A stretch of 64,000 nt of DNA from Marinobacter fuscus (GTDB lineage: Bacteria > Pseudomonadota > Gammaproteobacteria > Pseudomonadales > Oleiphilaceae): positions 62,001 to 126,000 of the forward strand of contig NZ_PXNP01000097.1 in the NCBI RefSeq assembly GCF_003007675.1. The letters are read 5' to 3'. Within the stretch, counting starts at the first letter, position 1. Each line of letters begins with the position of its first letter. Positions 28,804-37,047 of the stretch are shown here, in pieces. Both the position numbers and the translations under genes were made by a program. The notes beneath the pieces are model-generated. The model saw only the letters and a program-made list of their open reading frames with translations. It searched no databases and was not told the origin of the DNA.

Positions 28804-28812
28804 TCCACCCCC

Positions 28813-28840
28813 GCAAGGCCCCATTCCGGGGTCTTGCTTC
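28813..28840 (+). terminator. Terminator-like hairpin
   Basis: gcaaggcccc-attcc-ggggtcttgc (one G-U) followed by ttctt, 10 bp after the stop codon. The hairpin is strong but the T tract is weak. Confidence 0.65.
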
Positions 28841-28956
28841 TTATCCCCAACCTGCCTGCAGGCCACTGACGTGGCGCGTGGGCGTTCGTCTTTTCATCCC
28901 CGCAGTCCGTTCCGCACCGTGCGGATTCGGCTGCATAACAATCCCAGGAGAATGCC

Positions 28957-29784
28957 ATGTCTCTCGCATCCCGTTTCGCACCGCGCTCACCGGTACTGCG
29001 CTCGGACCGTCCTCTGTTGGACGACCAGATTCGCGCCGTGGTGCCGTCGATCTTTGCGGAAACACCGCACGAAAGCCGTTCCCAGCGGTACAGCTACATC
29101 CCGACGGCCACCGTGCTGTCGGAACTTCGTCAGGAGGGATTCCTGCCCTTCATGGTGTGCCAAACACGTGTCCGCAACGAGGACCGCCGCGAGTACACCA
29201 AACACCTGATCCGCCTTCGCCACGCCAGCCAGATCAATGGCGACGAAGCCAACGAGATCATCTTGTTGAACTCGCACGATGGCACCAGCAGCTATCAGAT
29301 GCTGGCAGGTCAGTTTCGATTCGTCTGCCAGAACGGGCTGGTCTGCGGCGACACGTTCGCGGACATCCGCGTGCCTCACAAGGGCGATGTCGCGGGCCAG
29401 GTCATCGAAGGTGCCTACGAAGTCCTGAAAGGCTTCGAGCGGGTGCAGGAAGCGCGCGAGAGCATGCGCGCGATCACGCTGGAGGCTGGGGAGGACGACG
29501 TTTTCGCCCGTTCGGCCCTGGCGCTCAAGTACGACGATCCGGACAAGCCCGCGCCTGTCACGGAGAGTCAGTTGTTGGTTCCCAGACGCTGGGACGATCG
29601 CAAGAGCGACCTCTGGTCGATCTTCAACCGCGTCCAGGAAAACCTCGTCAAGGGAGGGCTGACCGGACGCACTGCGAACGGCCGCCGCCAGCGTACCCGC
29701 CCTGTACAGGGTATCGATCAGAACCTGCGCCTGAACCGCGCCCTCTGGATGCTCGCCGAAGGCATGCGCCAGTTGAAGTCCTGA
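28957..29784 (+). CDS. DUF932 (phage/plasmid-like) protein
   Basis: A 275-aa protein of the DUF932/DUF945 group. It has VPSIFAETPHESRSQRYSYIPT near the start, the strand-rich core EIILLNSHDGTSSYQML and the typical FRFVCQNGLVCGD, then a helical C-terminal part. Such proteins occur on plasmids, phages and ICEs and are of unknown biochemical role. The ribosome site is caggag. A leader with ccgca-ccg-tgcgg sits upstream. It ends 10 bp before another hairpin terminator. Confidence 0.86.
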   Translation: MSLASRFAPRSPVLRSDRPLLDDQIRAVVPSIFAETPHESRSQRYSYIPTATVLSELRQEGFLPFMVCQTRVRNEDRREYTKHLIRLRHASQINGDEANEIILLNSHDGTSSYQMLAGQFRFVCQNGLVCGDTFADIRVPHKGDVAGQVIEGAYEVLKGFERVQEARESMRAITLEAGEDDVFARSALALKYDDPDKPAPVTESQLLVPRRWDDRKSDLWSIFNRVQENLVKGGLTGRTANGRRQRTRPVQGIDQNLRLNRALWMLAEGMRQLKS

Positions 29785-29794
29785 GCCACTACTC

Positions 29795-29826
29795 GGACCT
29801 CGCCCGTCAGGGCGGGTCCATTTTCT
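29795..29826 (+). terminator. Terminator-like hairpin
   Basis: ggacc-t-cgccc / gggcg-ggtcc with loop gtca, followed by attttctt. It begins 10 bp after the DUF932 stop codon. Confidence 0.65.
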
Positions 29827-29882
29827 TCCTGACCCGTTGCGCGCCGCGCAAGACGGTTCCATTCATCACAAGGAGATATGCC

Positions 29883-30569
29883 ATGGCTACAGCAGCCGTT
29901 CAATCCGATCCGCCCCTCATCGTCCGCGGCCAACTCGCCATCCGCACCATCCCGGGCCGCAACGGTCGGTTCACGGTCGGTCGCCTCACGACCCGCCTTG
30001 GACTGTTCCATGTGAAAGACCCGGAACTGGAGCAGTACCCCGAAGGGAAGTACGACGGTGAGTTCGTCATCCGCTACATCTATCCGAAGGCCTATCCGGT
30101 TGGCGATGGCATGCGCTTTGAAATCCGCGCCAACCTGGACGGCATGACCCTGTCGGGCATCGACAAGCTGAGCAAGGCCGAGGCTCGCGCCTTCGCCGCA
30201 CAGGACGTCGATCCGCTCGATGAAGAGCTGGGCACGCCACCGGCGACAACGCCGGCAACAGCCGAGAAATCCAAGTCCCGGTCCAAGCCGGAGCCTGCGC
30301 CCGTGCAGGCATCGAAGGACCCGCTGGTCGATACCACGCCATTCGGCGTCGATACGCCGTCCGCCACCGTGGCCGCTTCGGATAGTCCCGAGAGCGACGA
30401 CGCGGCGCTGTTCGGCATTCTCTGGCCGTTGGAAGAGTCGGTGAAACTTGACTCGACCATCGATCGCCGCACCCTGCGTCTGCAGATCGCGCGGCTCAAC
30501 CAGTTGGGCTATGCCTTCGACGCCACGGCCCAGCAATGGAACCTGCAACTCGAACCGCAGGCTGCCTGA
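29883..30569 (+). CDS. DUF3275 family protein
   Basis: A 228-aa protein. The N-terminal beta domain (LIVRGQLAIRTIPGRNGRFTVGRLTTRLG...KYDGEFVIRYIYPKAY) matches the DUF3275 pattern. A Pro/Ala/Ser-rich linker spans about residues 115-165, and a C-terminal helical domain reads LFGILWPLEESVKLDSTIDR...LRLQIARLNQLGYAF. The two-domain layout with a flexible linker suggests an adaptor or nucleic acid-binding protein. Unknown function. The ribosome site is aaggag. Confidence 0.82.
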   Translation: MATAAVQSDPPLIVRGQLAIRTIPGRNGRFTVGRLTTRLGLFHVKDPELEQYPEGKYDGEFVIRYIYPKAYPVGDGMRFEIRANLDGMTLSGIDKLSKAEARAFAAQDVDPLDEELGTPPATTPATAEKSKSRSKPEPAPVQASKDPLVDTTPFGVDTPSATVAASDSPESDDAALFGILWPLEESVKLDSTIDRRTLRLQIARLNQLGYAFDATAQQWNLQLEPQAA

Positions 30570-30658
30570 TCGTCCTGCCGCATCCGCGGCATTTCATCCA
30601 CCCGCCGGGGCAGCCCCGATGGGGAGGTTCCCGGCTATTTCAATCGAGGAGCTTCACC

Positions 30659-31000
30659 ATGAGTCGGCACTACTTCGACACATTTCACAAAGGATTTTCC
30701 GTCACCGTACTACTCGGCTGGGATCGGCCGATGAACTACTTCTTCTTGGTCATCGAGAAGCCAACCGAGTTGATCGACGACACCATGAAGGTCGAGAGCG
30801 ACGACTTCTTGTACAGCAATCTGCACGAGAGCGATCCGTTCAACCATGACCTGGACTACTACCGTGAGGTCTTGCGTCATTTTCAGATCCTTGTGCCGGA
30901 AAGCCTGTTCATCGAGGTCCAGCACGACGCTGAAAGGAATGTCGGCAACCGCGTAGTCAAGCATCAGGCCGACGGTTCGTTCACCGAACGTGAACTCTGA
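30659..31000 (+). CDS. Accessory-module protein, 113 aa
   Basis: A 113-aa protein, MSRHYFDTFHKGFSVTVLLGW, with YFFLVIEKPTELIDDTMK, an acidic middle and a helical LDYYREVLRHFQILVPESLF. It is a small alpha/beta protein with no recognised motif. The upstream hairpin cgggg-cag-ccccg (about 30606-30620) and cgaggag belong to the pre-RBS leader class. The next gene follows after 82 bp. Confidence 0.72.
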   Translation: MSRHYFDTFHKGFSVTVLLGWDRPMNYFFLVIEKPTELIDDTMKVESDDFLYSNLHESDPFNHDLDYYREVLRHFQILVPESLFIEVQHDAERNVGNRVVKHQADGSFTEREL

Positions 31001-31082
31001 GTAGTCCGCGTTCTTTCATCCCTAACGGGGCATTCACTGCCCCTGCGGGTGGTGGTGCCCCTCACTCATTGAGGACTCCACC

Positions 31083-31739
31083 ATGTCTGCATCTTCATCC
31101 CCACAGCTGCTGTACCGCATCGACGAATGCGGCGACGTGATGGCCGATGCCTGCGTCTGCGGCGAAGACGGCGATCTGGTCTTTCTGTCGGTCTGGGCGC
31201 GGGACACCGCGATCCAGCAGTTTCTCGCCCGGCTCACCTTGGGCCGCGACGAGGATGGACTGGACCAGTTCCATCTCATCACCGACCAGGGCGGCTCCGT
31301 GCCCGTGTTCGTTCCCTCGGTCGAGCGTCTGGAAAAGCGCTTGACCCGCAGCTATCGCCGCACCCTGTTCGGGTCGCTCGTCAATCTCTGGCTGTTCGAT
31401 CGGCGCTGCATCCGGCCGGACAAGGCCACCACCAGCGCGCTCGCACTGTTGCCGCGCGCGGCGGCCGATCCTACGTCGCGCCTCTGGCTGCTCGTCAAGG
31501 AGACGTGCCCGCTGCCCTTGCTGGATCACTGGCAAGGGACGGTGCTGGCACTGCTGCGAGACCGCGACATGCTCCGCGACCTGCCGACGGCCCTCGGGCC
31601 GCTGCGTGGATTTCGTCTGGGGCTGGACGTGCCAGCGCTCACCGAAGCGCTGGGCAGCCTGATCCGCCAGGGCGTACTGACCGCCCATCCGCTCCCGCAG
31701 CCGGCGACCACCCAACGGTCGCTGGAAGCGGTGGCCTGA
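31083..31739 (+). CDS. Accessory-module protein, 218 aa
   Basis: A 218-aa protein with LLYRIDECGDVMADACVCGEDGDLVFLSVWARDTAI at the N-terminus, three cysteines among them. A basic helical stretch (VERLEKRLTRSYRRTLFGSLVNLWLFDRR) and a leucine-rich C-terminal half follow. No known family. The leader hairpin ggggc-attcact-gcccc (31027-31043) is followed by ggtggtgcccc and a gagg ribosome site. Upstream of the methyltransferase gene by 66 bp. Confidence 0.72.
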   Translation: MSASSSPQLLYRIDECGDVMADACVCGEDGDLVFLSVWARDTAIQQFLARLTLGRDEDGLDQFHLITDQGGSVPVFVPSVERLEKRLTRSYRRTLFGSLVNLWLFDRRCIRPDKATTSALALLPRAAADPTSRLWLLVKETCPLPLLDHWQGTVLALLRDRDMLRDLPTALGPLRGFRLGLDVPALTEALGSLIRQGVLTAHPLPQPATTQRSLEAVA

Positions 31740-31805
31740 CCCACGGCAGGTGCGTGTGACCGACACGCACCCGCTTTCCTTCATCCCCGCTACAGGAGAT
31801 TTCTT

Positions 31806-32915
31806 ATGGCACTCATGTTCCCGCGGCTCGCCCGCAACTTCATCAAGGCTGGATATTTTCCGACCGACGAGCCCACGCTCGAAAGAGCGCTCAGCGCACT
31901 GGCGCCCGGCGACGGGCCGATGTGCATTCTCGATCCTTGTGCAGGCGAAGGCGTCGCCATCGCGGAGGCTGCGCATGCCCTCGGGCGTGACCAGGTCACC
32001 GCCTATGCGGTGGAGTTCGACCCGGAGCGCGCCAACCATGCGCGTCTGCTCGTCGATCACTGCATCCAGGGCGACCTCATGGACACCTTGATCGCACGCC
32101 AGAGCTTCGGTTTGCTGTGGCTCAACCCGCCATACGGGGATCTGTCCAAGGATGCGAACGGCAACATCGGCTACGACGGCAAGGGCCGCGCACGGCTGGA
32201 AAAGCTGTTCTATCAGCGCACGCTGCAACTGCTGCAGTACGACGGCATCTTGGTTTTCATCGTCCCGCACTACGTGCTTGACCAGGAACTGGTCGGTTGG
32301 CTCACGCGGCACTTTGCCGATCTGCGCATCTACCGAGCGGTGGATACGCAGTTCAAGCAGGTGGTCGTGTTCGGTCGCCGGGTCCGCCAGCGCGAGCTGG
32401 TGGGCGATGAGGTCAAGAACGTCCGTGCTCGCCTGTTGCAGATCGGGCAAGGCGACCTGGAAGCGGAGGAACTGCCACCCGCGTGGCCATCGCTTCCGTA
32501 TGCCGTCCCTGTCGCCCAGCACGAGCCGGAGCATTTCTACCGTCTGAGCATGGAGCCGGCGCAGTTCGCCGACGAAGTGCAGCGCCTGCATGGCCTGTGG
32601 CCGTCGTTCGAGACCCATCTGGGCGCCGCCCAGCAGTCCTTGCGCCGCCCGGCGCGCGCATTGTCCCAGTGGCACCTGGCACTGGCCCTCGCGGCCGGCG
32701 CGATCTCCGGTGTCGTGCAGTCGAAGAACGGCCGCACCCTGGCCGTGAAAGGCGACACCTACAAGCAGAAGGCGACGACCACCGAATATCGCGAGCGCGA
32801 TGACGGTTCAATCGCAGAGACACGCATCCTCACCGACAAGTTTGTCCCCGTGATTCGTGCCTGGGACTTGTCCCCGGACTCGGCCACCCTCGGCCGGATT
32901 CTCACCATCCACTGA
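31806..32915 (+). CDS. Class I SAM-dependent DNA methyltransferase-like protein (NPPY)
   Basis: A 369-aa protein. The SAM-binding motif I is ILDPCAGEGVAIAEA (about residue 40), followed by the acidic AVEFDPERA. The catalytic motif LLWLNPPYGDLS (about 100) is the NPPY type used by N6-adenine and related methyltransferases. Then come a helical region and IVPHYVLDQELVGWL. No separate target-recognition domain is obvious, and no restriction partner lies nearby, so it may act as an orphan or protective methylase. Ribosome site caggag. Confidence 0.86.
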   Translation: MALMFPRLARNFIKAGYFPTDEPTLERALSALAPGDGPMCILDPCAGEGVAIAEAAHALGRDQVTAYAVEFDPERANHARLLVDHCIQGDLMDTLIARQSFGLLWLNPPYGDLSKDANGNIGYDGKGRARLEKLFYQRTLQLLQYDGILVFIVPHYVLDQELVGWLTRHFADLRIYRAVDTQFKQVVVFGRRVRQRELVGDEVKNVRARLLQIGQGDLEAEELPPAWPSLPYAVPVAQHEPEHFYRLSMEPAQFADEVQRLHGLWPSFETHLGAAQQSLRRPARALSQWHLALALAAGAISGVVQSKNGRTLAVKGDTYKQKATTTEYRERDDGSIAETRILTDKFVPVIRAWDLSPDSATLGRILTIH

Positions 32916-32970
32916 TCGCATCGGGCGGCTCGCCGCCTTGCTTCATTCATCCACCAGAAGGAGAACTCCC

Positions 32971-33291
32971 ATGCTTTCGCGTTTGTTCGCGCGGCGCGAG
33001 CCGCAAGCCCGTCCGTTGTTCGCCCTCGGTTCGCTGAGGCTGAGCGAGAAGGTGCACTGGTTGGCCAGCAAAGGCCTCATCGATCCCTTGCCTTATGTGC
33101 AGCGCCATGTGCGAGGCGATTGGGGCGATGTCGACGAGACCACCCGCCAGGTCAATGATGTGGCACTCGACCAGGACAATCCCATGATCTCTCGCTACAG
33201 GATCACGCCGCAGCTGCTGCTGATCGTGATGACCAGCGAGGATCACCGCACCACCGTGGTCCAACTGCCCGAAGAGCAGTCCTCGATCTAG
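32971..33291 (+). CDS. Small GDWGD-motif protein 1
   Basis: A 106-aa protein. A basic start (MLSRLFARREPQARPLF) precedes LASKGLIDPLPYVQRHVRGDWGDVDETTR, then a strand-rich end, RYRITPQLLLIVMTSEDHR. It is a clear paralogue of the gene 86 bp downstream; both share PYxxRHxxGDWGDxDE and a closing VxxLPxE. The family appears on ICEs and plasmids without known function. It has its own aaggag site. Confidence 0.78.
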   Translation: MLSRLFARREPQARPLFALGSLRLSEKVHWLASKGLIDPLPYVQRHVRGDWGDVDETTRQVNDVALDQDNPMISRYRITPQLLLIVMTSEDHRTTVVQLPEEQSSI

Positions 33292-33377
33292 CACCAGCCC
33301 ATTTCATCCACCCACCGGGGTCATGTCGCCCCGATGGGGACGCCATGGCCCTTTCTTTCATCGAAGGAGCTATCACC

Positions 33378-33686
33378 ATGGCAACTGTAATGTCCATCAG
33401 CGCGGCCCCCAATCTGCGCTTCTCGCCGGGTGCGACGGTCATGACCGTCGGCGTGGCCAATCTGGTCGAACAGGGACGGCTCAACCCGAGCCCGTACCTT
33501 CGCCGCCACCTCAGCGGCGACTGGGGCGACCTCGACGAGGACGATCGGCGATCGAACGATGCCGCGCTGGCATCGGGCGAGGCCCGGTTGCTCTCTTCGT
33601 ACCAGGTCGATCCCGATCTGAAACTCTGGATCATCACTGAGTGGGACCGCAGCGTCACGACGCTGTTGTTACCCAGCGAGTATTGA
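33378..33686 (+). CDS. Small GDWGD-motif protein 2
   Basis: A 102-aa paralogue of the preceding protein: VANLVEQGRLNPSPYLRRHLSGDWGDLDEDDRRSNDAAL, then SSYQVDPDLKLWIITEWD and a final LLLPSEY. The upstream hairpin cgggg-tcatgtcg-ccccg (about 33316-33333) and gaaggag form its leader. Tandem duplication with divergence suggests separate roles or targets. The helicase gene follows 96 bp later. Confidence 0.78.
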   Translation: MATVMSISAAPNLRFSPGATVMTVGVANLVEQGRLNPSPYLRRHLSGDWGDLDEDDRRSNDAALASGEARLLSSYQVDPDLKLWIITEWDRSVTTLLLPSEY

Positions 33687-33721
33687 TTTCCGGGCGGCTG
33701 CGCGCCGTCCACCCACCTTCA

Positions 33722-33763
33722 CCCCCAGGGGCATACATCGCCCCTGGGGGCGGTGCATGCCCC
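33722..33763 (+). promoter_or_regulatory. Strong pre-RBS hairpin of the helicase gene
   Basis: An 11-bp perfect stem cccccaggggc / gcccctggggg with loop atacatc (33722-33750), followed by cggtgcatgcccc and a T-rich tttttttgg just before the ggag ribosome site. Transcription-terminator-like when formed, so it could act as an attenuator. The best example of the short leader class in this module. Confidence 0.6.
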
Positions 33764-33782
33764 ATTTTTTTGGAGCATCACC

Positions 33783-36068
33783 ATGACCATGCAACTCGAA
33801 GCGGCCCCCGCCGCACCTTCCATGCCCGCCACGGGCGATCTGTTCAACCCTGCGGACAGCGAAAGCGATCTGTCTTTCAGCCTGCAGGATTTCGTCACCG
33901 AGTTTGGGGATGAGTTACTCGACTCCCTCAACCGGGCCAACCCGCCCGTTTACAACGGTGTGCCGCGCGCCAACCGCCAGCTCGTCCTCGCCAGCCTCAA
34001 GCGGCAGCTGTTCCCCGCCCAGGCCGAGGTCGTCCATGCGGCCGCCGAACTGCTCGTCAATCAGGGCGAGCGCGCGGCCATCGTCAATGGCGAGATGGGG
34101 ACGGGAAAAACCACCGTCGGCATCGCGCTAGGGGCGGTGCTCAACGCGGAAGGCTATCGCCGCACGCTCGTCCTCAGCCCGCCCCATCTAGTCTACAAAT
34201 GGCGGCGCGAGATCCTCGAAACCGTCGCCGGTGCGAAAGTCTGGGTGCTCAACGGCCCGGACACATTGCTCAAGTTGATCAAGCTGCGCGAGCAGTTGAA
34301 CGTGCCGGCCGAAGGGCAGGAGTTCTTCATCATCGGCAGGGTCAGAATGCGGATGGGATTCCACTGGAAGCCCGCCTTCGTCCGCAAACGCACCCGTTAC
34401 GGCATGGTCGGCGCCTGCCCGCACTGCGGGACGATGGTCACTGATCTCGACGGCGAGCCGGTCAGTGCTCTGGAGCTGGAGGCGGAAGAAACCCGCCGCA
34501 AGTGCCATGTCTGCGACGGCGCACTCTGGACGCTGATGCGGCCACGTAGCCTGTCGGGCAGTGATCAGTCCTCGGCGGTGCTGCGTGCGCTGAAGAGAAT
34601 CCCGACCATCGGCGAGGCCACGGCCAACAAGCTGATGAAGACCTTCGGCGATTCGTTCCTGGCGTCGATGCTCGGCGACAACCTGCACAACTTCATCAAC
34701 CTGATGGACGAGCGCGGGGAGTTGGTGTTTTCCGACCGGCAGGCGCAGCGCATGGAACGCGCCATGTCCTCAATGGAGTTCGGCTTCGGAGAAGGCGGCT
34801 ATCAGCCCTCGGAATATGTGAAGCGGTATCTGCCGCAAAGCACCTTCGACTTGCTCATCGCAGATGAAGCCCATGAATACAAAACGGGTGGATCGGCGCA
34901 GGGCCAGGCGATGGGCGTCATCGCAGCCAAGGCACGCAAGACCGTACTGCTAACCGGTACCCTCATGGGGGGCTATGCAGACGATCTCTTTCATTTGCTG
35001 TTCCGGGCCTTGCCCGCGAGGATGATCGAAGATGGTTACCGCCCGAGCGCCAGCGGCAGCATGAATGCCGCTGCCATGGCGTTTATGAGGGACCATGGTG
35101 TCCTCAAGGACATCTATTCCGAGAGCAACGGGCCGGCCCACAAGACCGCCAAAGGCTCGAAGATCACCGTCAGAACGGTCAAGGCACCCGGGTTCGGGCC
35201 GAAAGGCGTACTGCGCTGCGTGCTGCCGTACACGATCTTCCTCAAGCTCAGAGACATCGGCGGCGTGCTGCCGCCGTATGACGAAGAGTTCCGGGAGGTC
35301 GCCATGGATGCCGGGCAGGCCGACGCCTACCGCAATCTGGCCGCCAGCCTGACGGCGGAACTCAAGGAGGCCCTGCGCAAGCGGGATACCACCTTGCTGG
35401 GCGTAGTCCTCAATGTGCTGTTGGCGTGGTCCGACTGCTGCTTCCGGGCAGAAACCGTGCGCCACCCGCGTACGCGCCAGGTCCTGGCCTTCACACCGGC
35501 CCAGTTCAACGAGCTGGAGATCATGCCGAAAGAGCGTGAGCTGATCGACATCTGCCGCGAGGAGAAAGCCGCGGGTCGTAAGACCCTGGTGTACTCCGTC
35601 TACACCGGCACGCGCGATACCACCAGCCGTTTGAAGATGTTGCTGGAGCAAGAGGGTTTTCGGGTGGCGGTACTGCGCGCAAGCGTGGATGCCTCTCGCC
35701 GCGAAGACTGGATTGCCGAGCAGCTCGATCGCGGGATCGACGTCCTCATCACGAATCCGGAACTGGTGAAAACCGGCCTGGATTTGCTGGAGTTCCCCAC
35801 GATTGTGTTCATGCAGTCGGGGTGGAACATCTACACGTTGCAACAAGCCGCGCGCCGGTCATGGCGGATCGGCCAGAAGCAGCATGTGAAGGTGATCTAC
35901 CTGGGGTATGCGGCCACGTCGCAGATGACGTGCTTGGCCCTGATGGCGAAGAAGATCCTGGTATCGCAGAGCACCTCCGGCGACGTCCCGGAATCGGGGC
36001 TGGATGTGCTCAACCAGGACGGCGATTCGATCGAGGTCGCCCTGGCCCGGCAACTCGTCGCGGCCTGA
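33783..36068 (+). CDS. SNF2-like superfamily 2 helicase/ATPase
   Basis: A 761-aa protein. Walker A is NGEMGTGKTT (about residue 105), motif Ia LVLSPPHLVYKWRREI, the DEAH box LLIADEAHEYKTGG (about 360) and motif III LLTGTLMGG. A zinc-binding insert CPHCG...CHVCD lies between (about 215-250). The C-terminal helicase domain has TNPELVKTGLDL and the SNF2-type RRSWRIGQKQHVKV (motif VI). A motor acting on DNA, probably remodelling or translocating. Start at 33783 with tggag. It closes the accessory module, before a strong terminator. Confidence 0.9.
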   Translation: MTMQLEAAPAAPSMPATGDLFNPADSESDLSFSLQDFVTEFGDELLDSLNRANPPVYNGVPRANRQLVLASLKRQLFPAQAEVVHAAAELLVNQGERAAIVNGEMGTGKTTVGIALGAVLNAEGYRRTLVLSPPHLVYKWRREILETVAGAKVWVLNGPDTLLKLIKLREQLNVPAEGQEFFIIGRVRMRMGFHWKPAFVRKRTRYGMVGACPHCGTMVTDLDGEPVSALELEAEETRRKCHVCDGALWTLMRPRSLSGSDQSSAVLRALKRIPTIGEATANKLMKTFGDSFLASMLGDNLHNFINLMDERGELVFSDRQAQRMERAMSSMEFGFGEGGYQPSEYVKRYLPQSTFDLLIADEAHEYKTGGSAQGQAMGVIAAKARKTVLLTGTLMGGYADDLFHLLFRALPARMIEDGYRPSASGSMNAAAMAFMRDHGVLKDIYSESNGPAHKTAKGSKITVRTVKAPGFGPKGVLRCVLPYTIFLKLRDIGGVLPPYDEEFREVAMDAGQADAYRNLAASLTAELKEALRKRDTTLLGVVLNVLLAWSDCCFRAETVRHPRTRQVLAFTPAQFNELEIMPKERELIDICREEKAAGRKTLVYSVYTGTRDTTSRLKMLLEQEGFRVAVLRASVDASRREDWIAEQLDRGIDVLITNPELVKTGLDLLEFPTIVFMQSGWNIYTLQQAARRSWRIGQKQHVKVIYLGYAATSQMTCLALMAKKILVSQSTSGDVPESGLDVLNQDGDSIEVALARQLVAA

Positions 36069-36081
36069 TACTCTCGTTCAT

Positions 36082-36112
36082 GCCGGCGTCCCTCTGGGCG
36101 CCGGCTTTTTTT
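36082..36112 (+). terminator. Strong intrinsic terminator of the accessory module
   Basis: gccggcg-tccctctggg-cgccggc followed by seven T, 13 bp after the helicase stop codon. It separates the core accessory module from the cargo that follows. Confidence 0.9.
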
Positions 36113-36198
36113 ATTCCTGCACAGTACCTTCAATCGTCGCCATGACGCCCAGCGTCGGGGTCGTTAAACTGGGCGGACATACGCAGATCTCGAGGGGC

Positions 36199-36978
36199 AT
36201 GATGGTCATGGTGATCGAAGCAGCCTACGCGAATGGCACTGGCGTCGCGAATGCACTGCGCATGTCGCAGGCCCAGTGGCTGGGGCTGCAACGGAACTAT
36301 CACGTCGGCGATCTGCTAATGCCATGCTGCAATGCTCCAGCCGTCCCCAAGATCAGTGCCAATGGCCATCCTTTCTTCGCGCATCTAAGCGGTGCCTGCA
36401 GCACTTCCGAAGAAAGCCAGTGGCACCTCGCGGCCAAGATACTGGTGCGCAGCGTTTTGGAGGATCTTGGTTGCCGAGCCTCGGTTGAGGTTCCAGGGAG
36501 CAGCGAAACCAGCCGCTGGAAAGCCGATGTCTGGGGCGAGCGTGGCGAGGCCAAGTTGGCTATCGAGATCCAAAGGTCATATCAGTCGCTGCGTGACTAC
36601 CGTACCCGGCAAAAGAAATATCGGGCCGAGGGCATCAAGGCGCTTTGGTTGCTAAGACAAGAGAGATACAGCACTCTCACGAGGAGCATGAGCAAGGAGC
36701 GACTGCGGACCGAGTTCGGAGGAAAATTCCCTCCAGCCGGGCACTTCGGCCCATGTCTCGCAGATGTGCCTATAGCAATGCTCGAGTTGGAGCCGACCAC
36801 CACGATCACAGGTGCTGGATTTTTCACCGCCAGTCTTCCGGATTTACTCGAAGCAGTGCTTAGTGATCGCTTTCTTTGCGTAGATGGTCTTTGGTGCATC
36901 GACAACCTAGATGCGATGTCTCGTGCCGCCCAACTTGCGCGCGAACGTGCCGCAGCCCAGCGCGCGGCAGATATTTAG
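36199..36978 (+). CDS. CoiA-like nuclease-fold protein
   Basis: About 259 aa from the ATG at 36199 (gaggggc before it); an ATG at 36142 would add 19 residues. The pattern fits the CoiA-like competence family: an N-terminal zinc-like CCNAPAVPK..SANGHPFFAH, then SEESQWHLAAKILV, and a PD-(D/E)xK-like core KADVWGERGEAKLAIEIQRS. YRTRQKKYRAEGIKALWLL follows. It may process single-stranded DNA. GC is lower than in the core genes. It is convergent with the OLD/UvrD pair, so it belongs to the cargo zone. Confidence 0.72.
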   Translation: MMVMVIEAAYANGTGVANALRMSQAQWLGLQRNYHVGDLLMPCCNAPAVPKISANGHPFFAHLSGACSTSEESQWHLAAKILVRSVLEDLGCRASVEVPGSSETSRWKADVWGERGEAKLAIEIQRSYQSLRDYRTRQKKYRAEGIKALWLLRQERYSTLTRSMSKERLRTEFGGKFPPAGHFGPCLADVPIAMLELEPTTTITGAGFFTASLPDLLEAVLSDRFLCVDGLWCIDNLDAMSRAAQLARERAAAQRAADI

Positions 36979-37047
36979 TTAAGAACCGGTATTAACTCAT
37001 CCGGAGCCCATGCGATTCTGATACAGCCCCAACCCTTATATAGTCGC

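Noticed and set aside
31095..32675. 526-codon minus-strand frame opposite the methyltransferase region
   Set aside because: Spans two real plus-strand genes and their leader; no recognisable domain.
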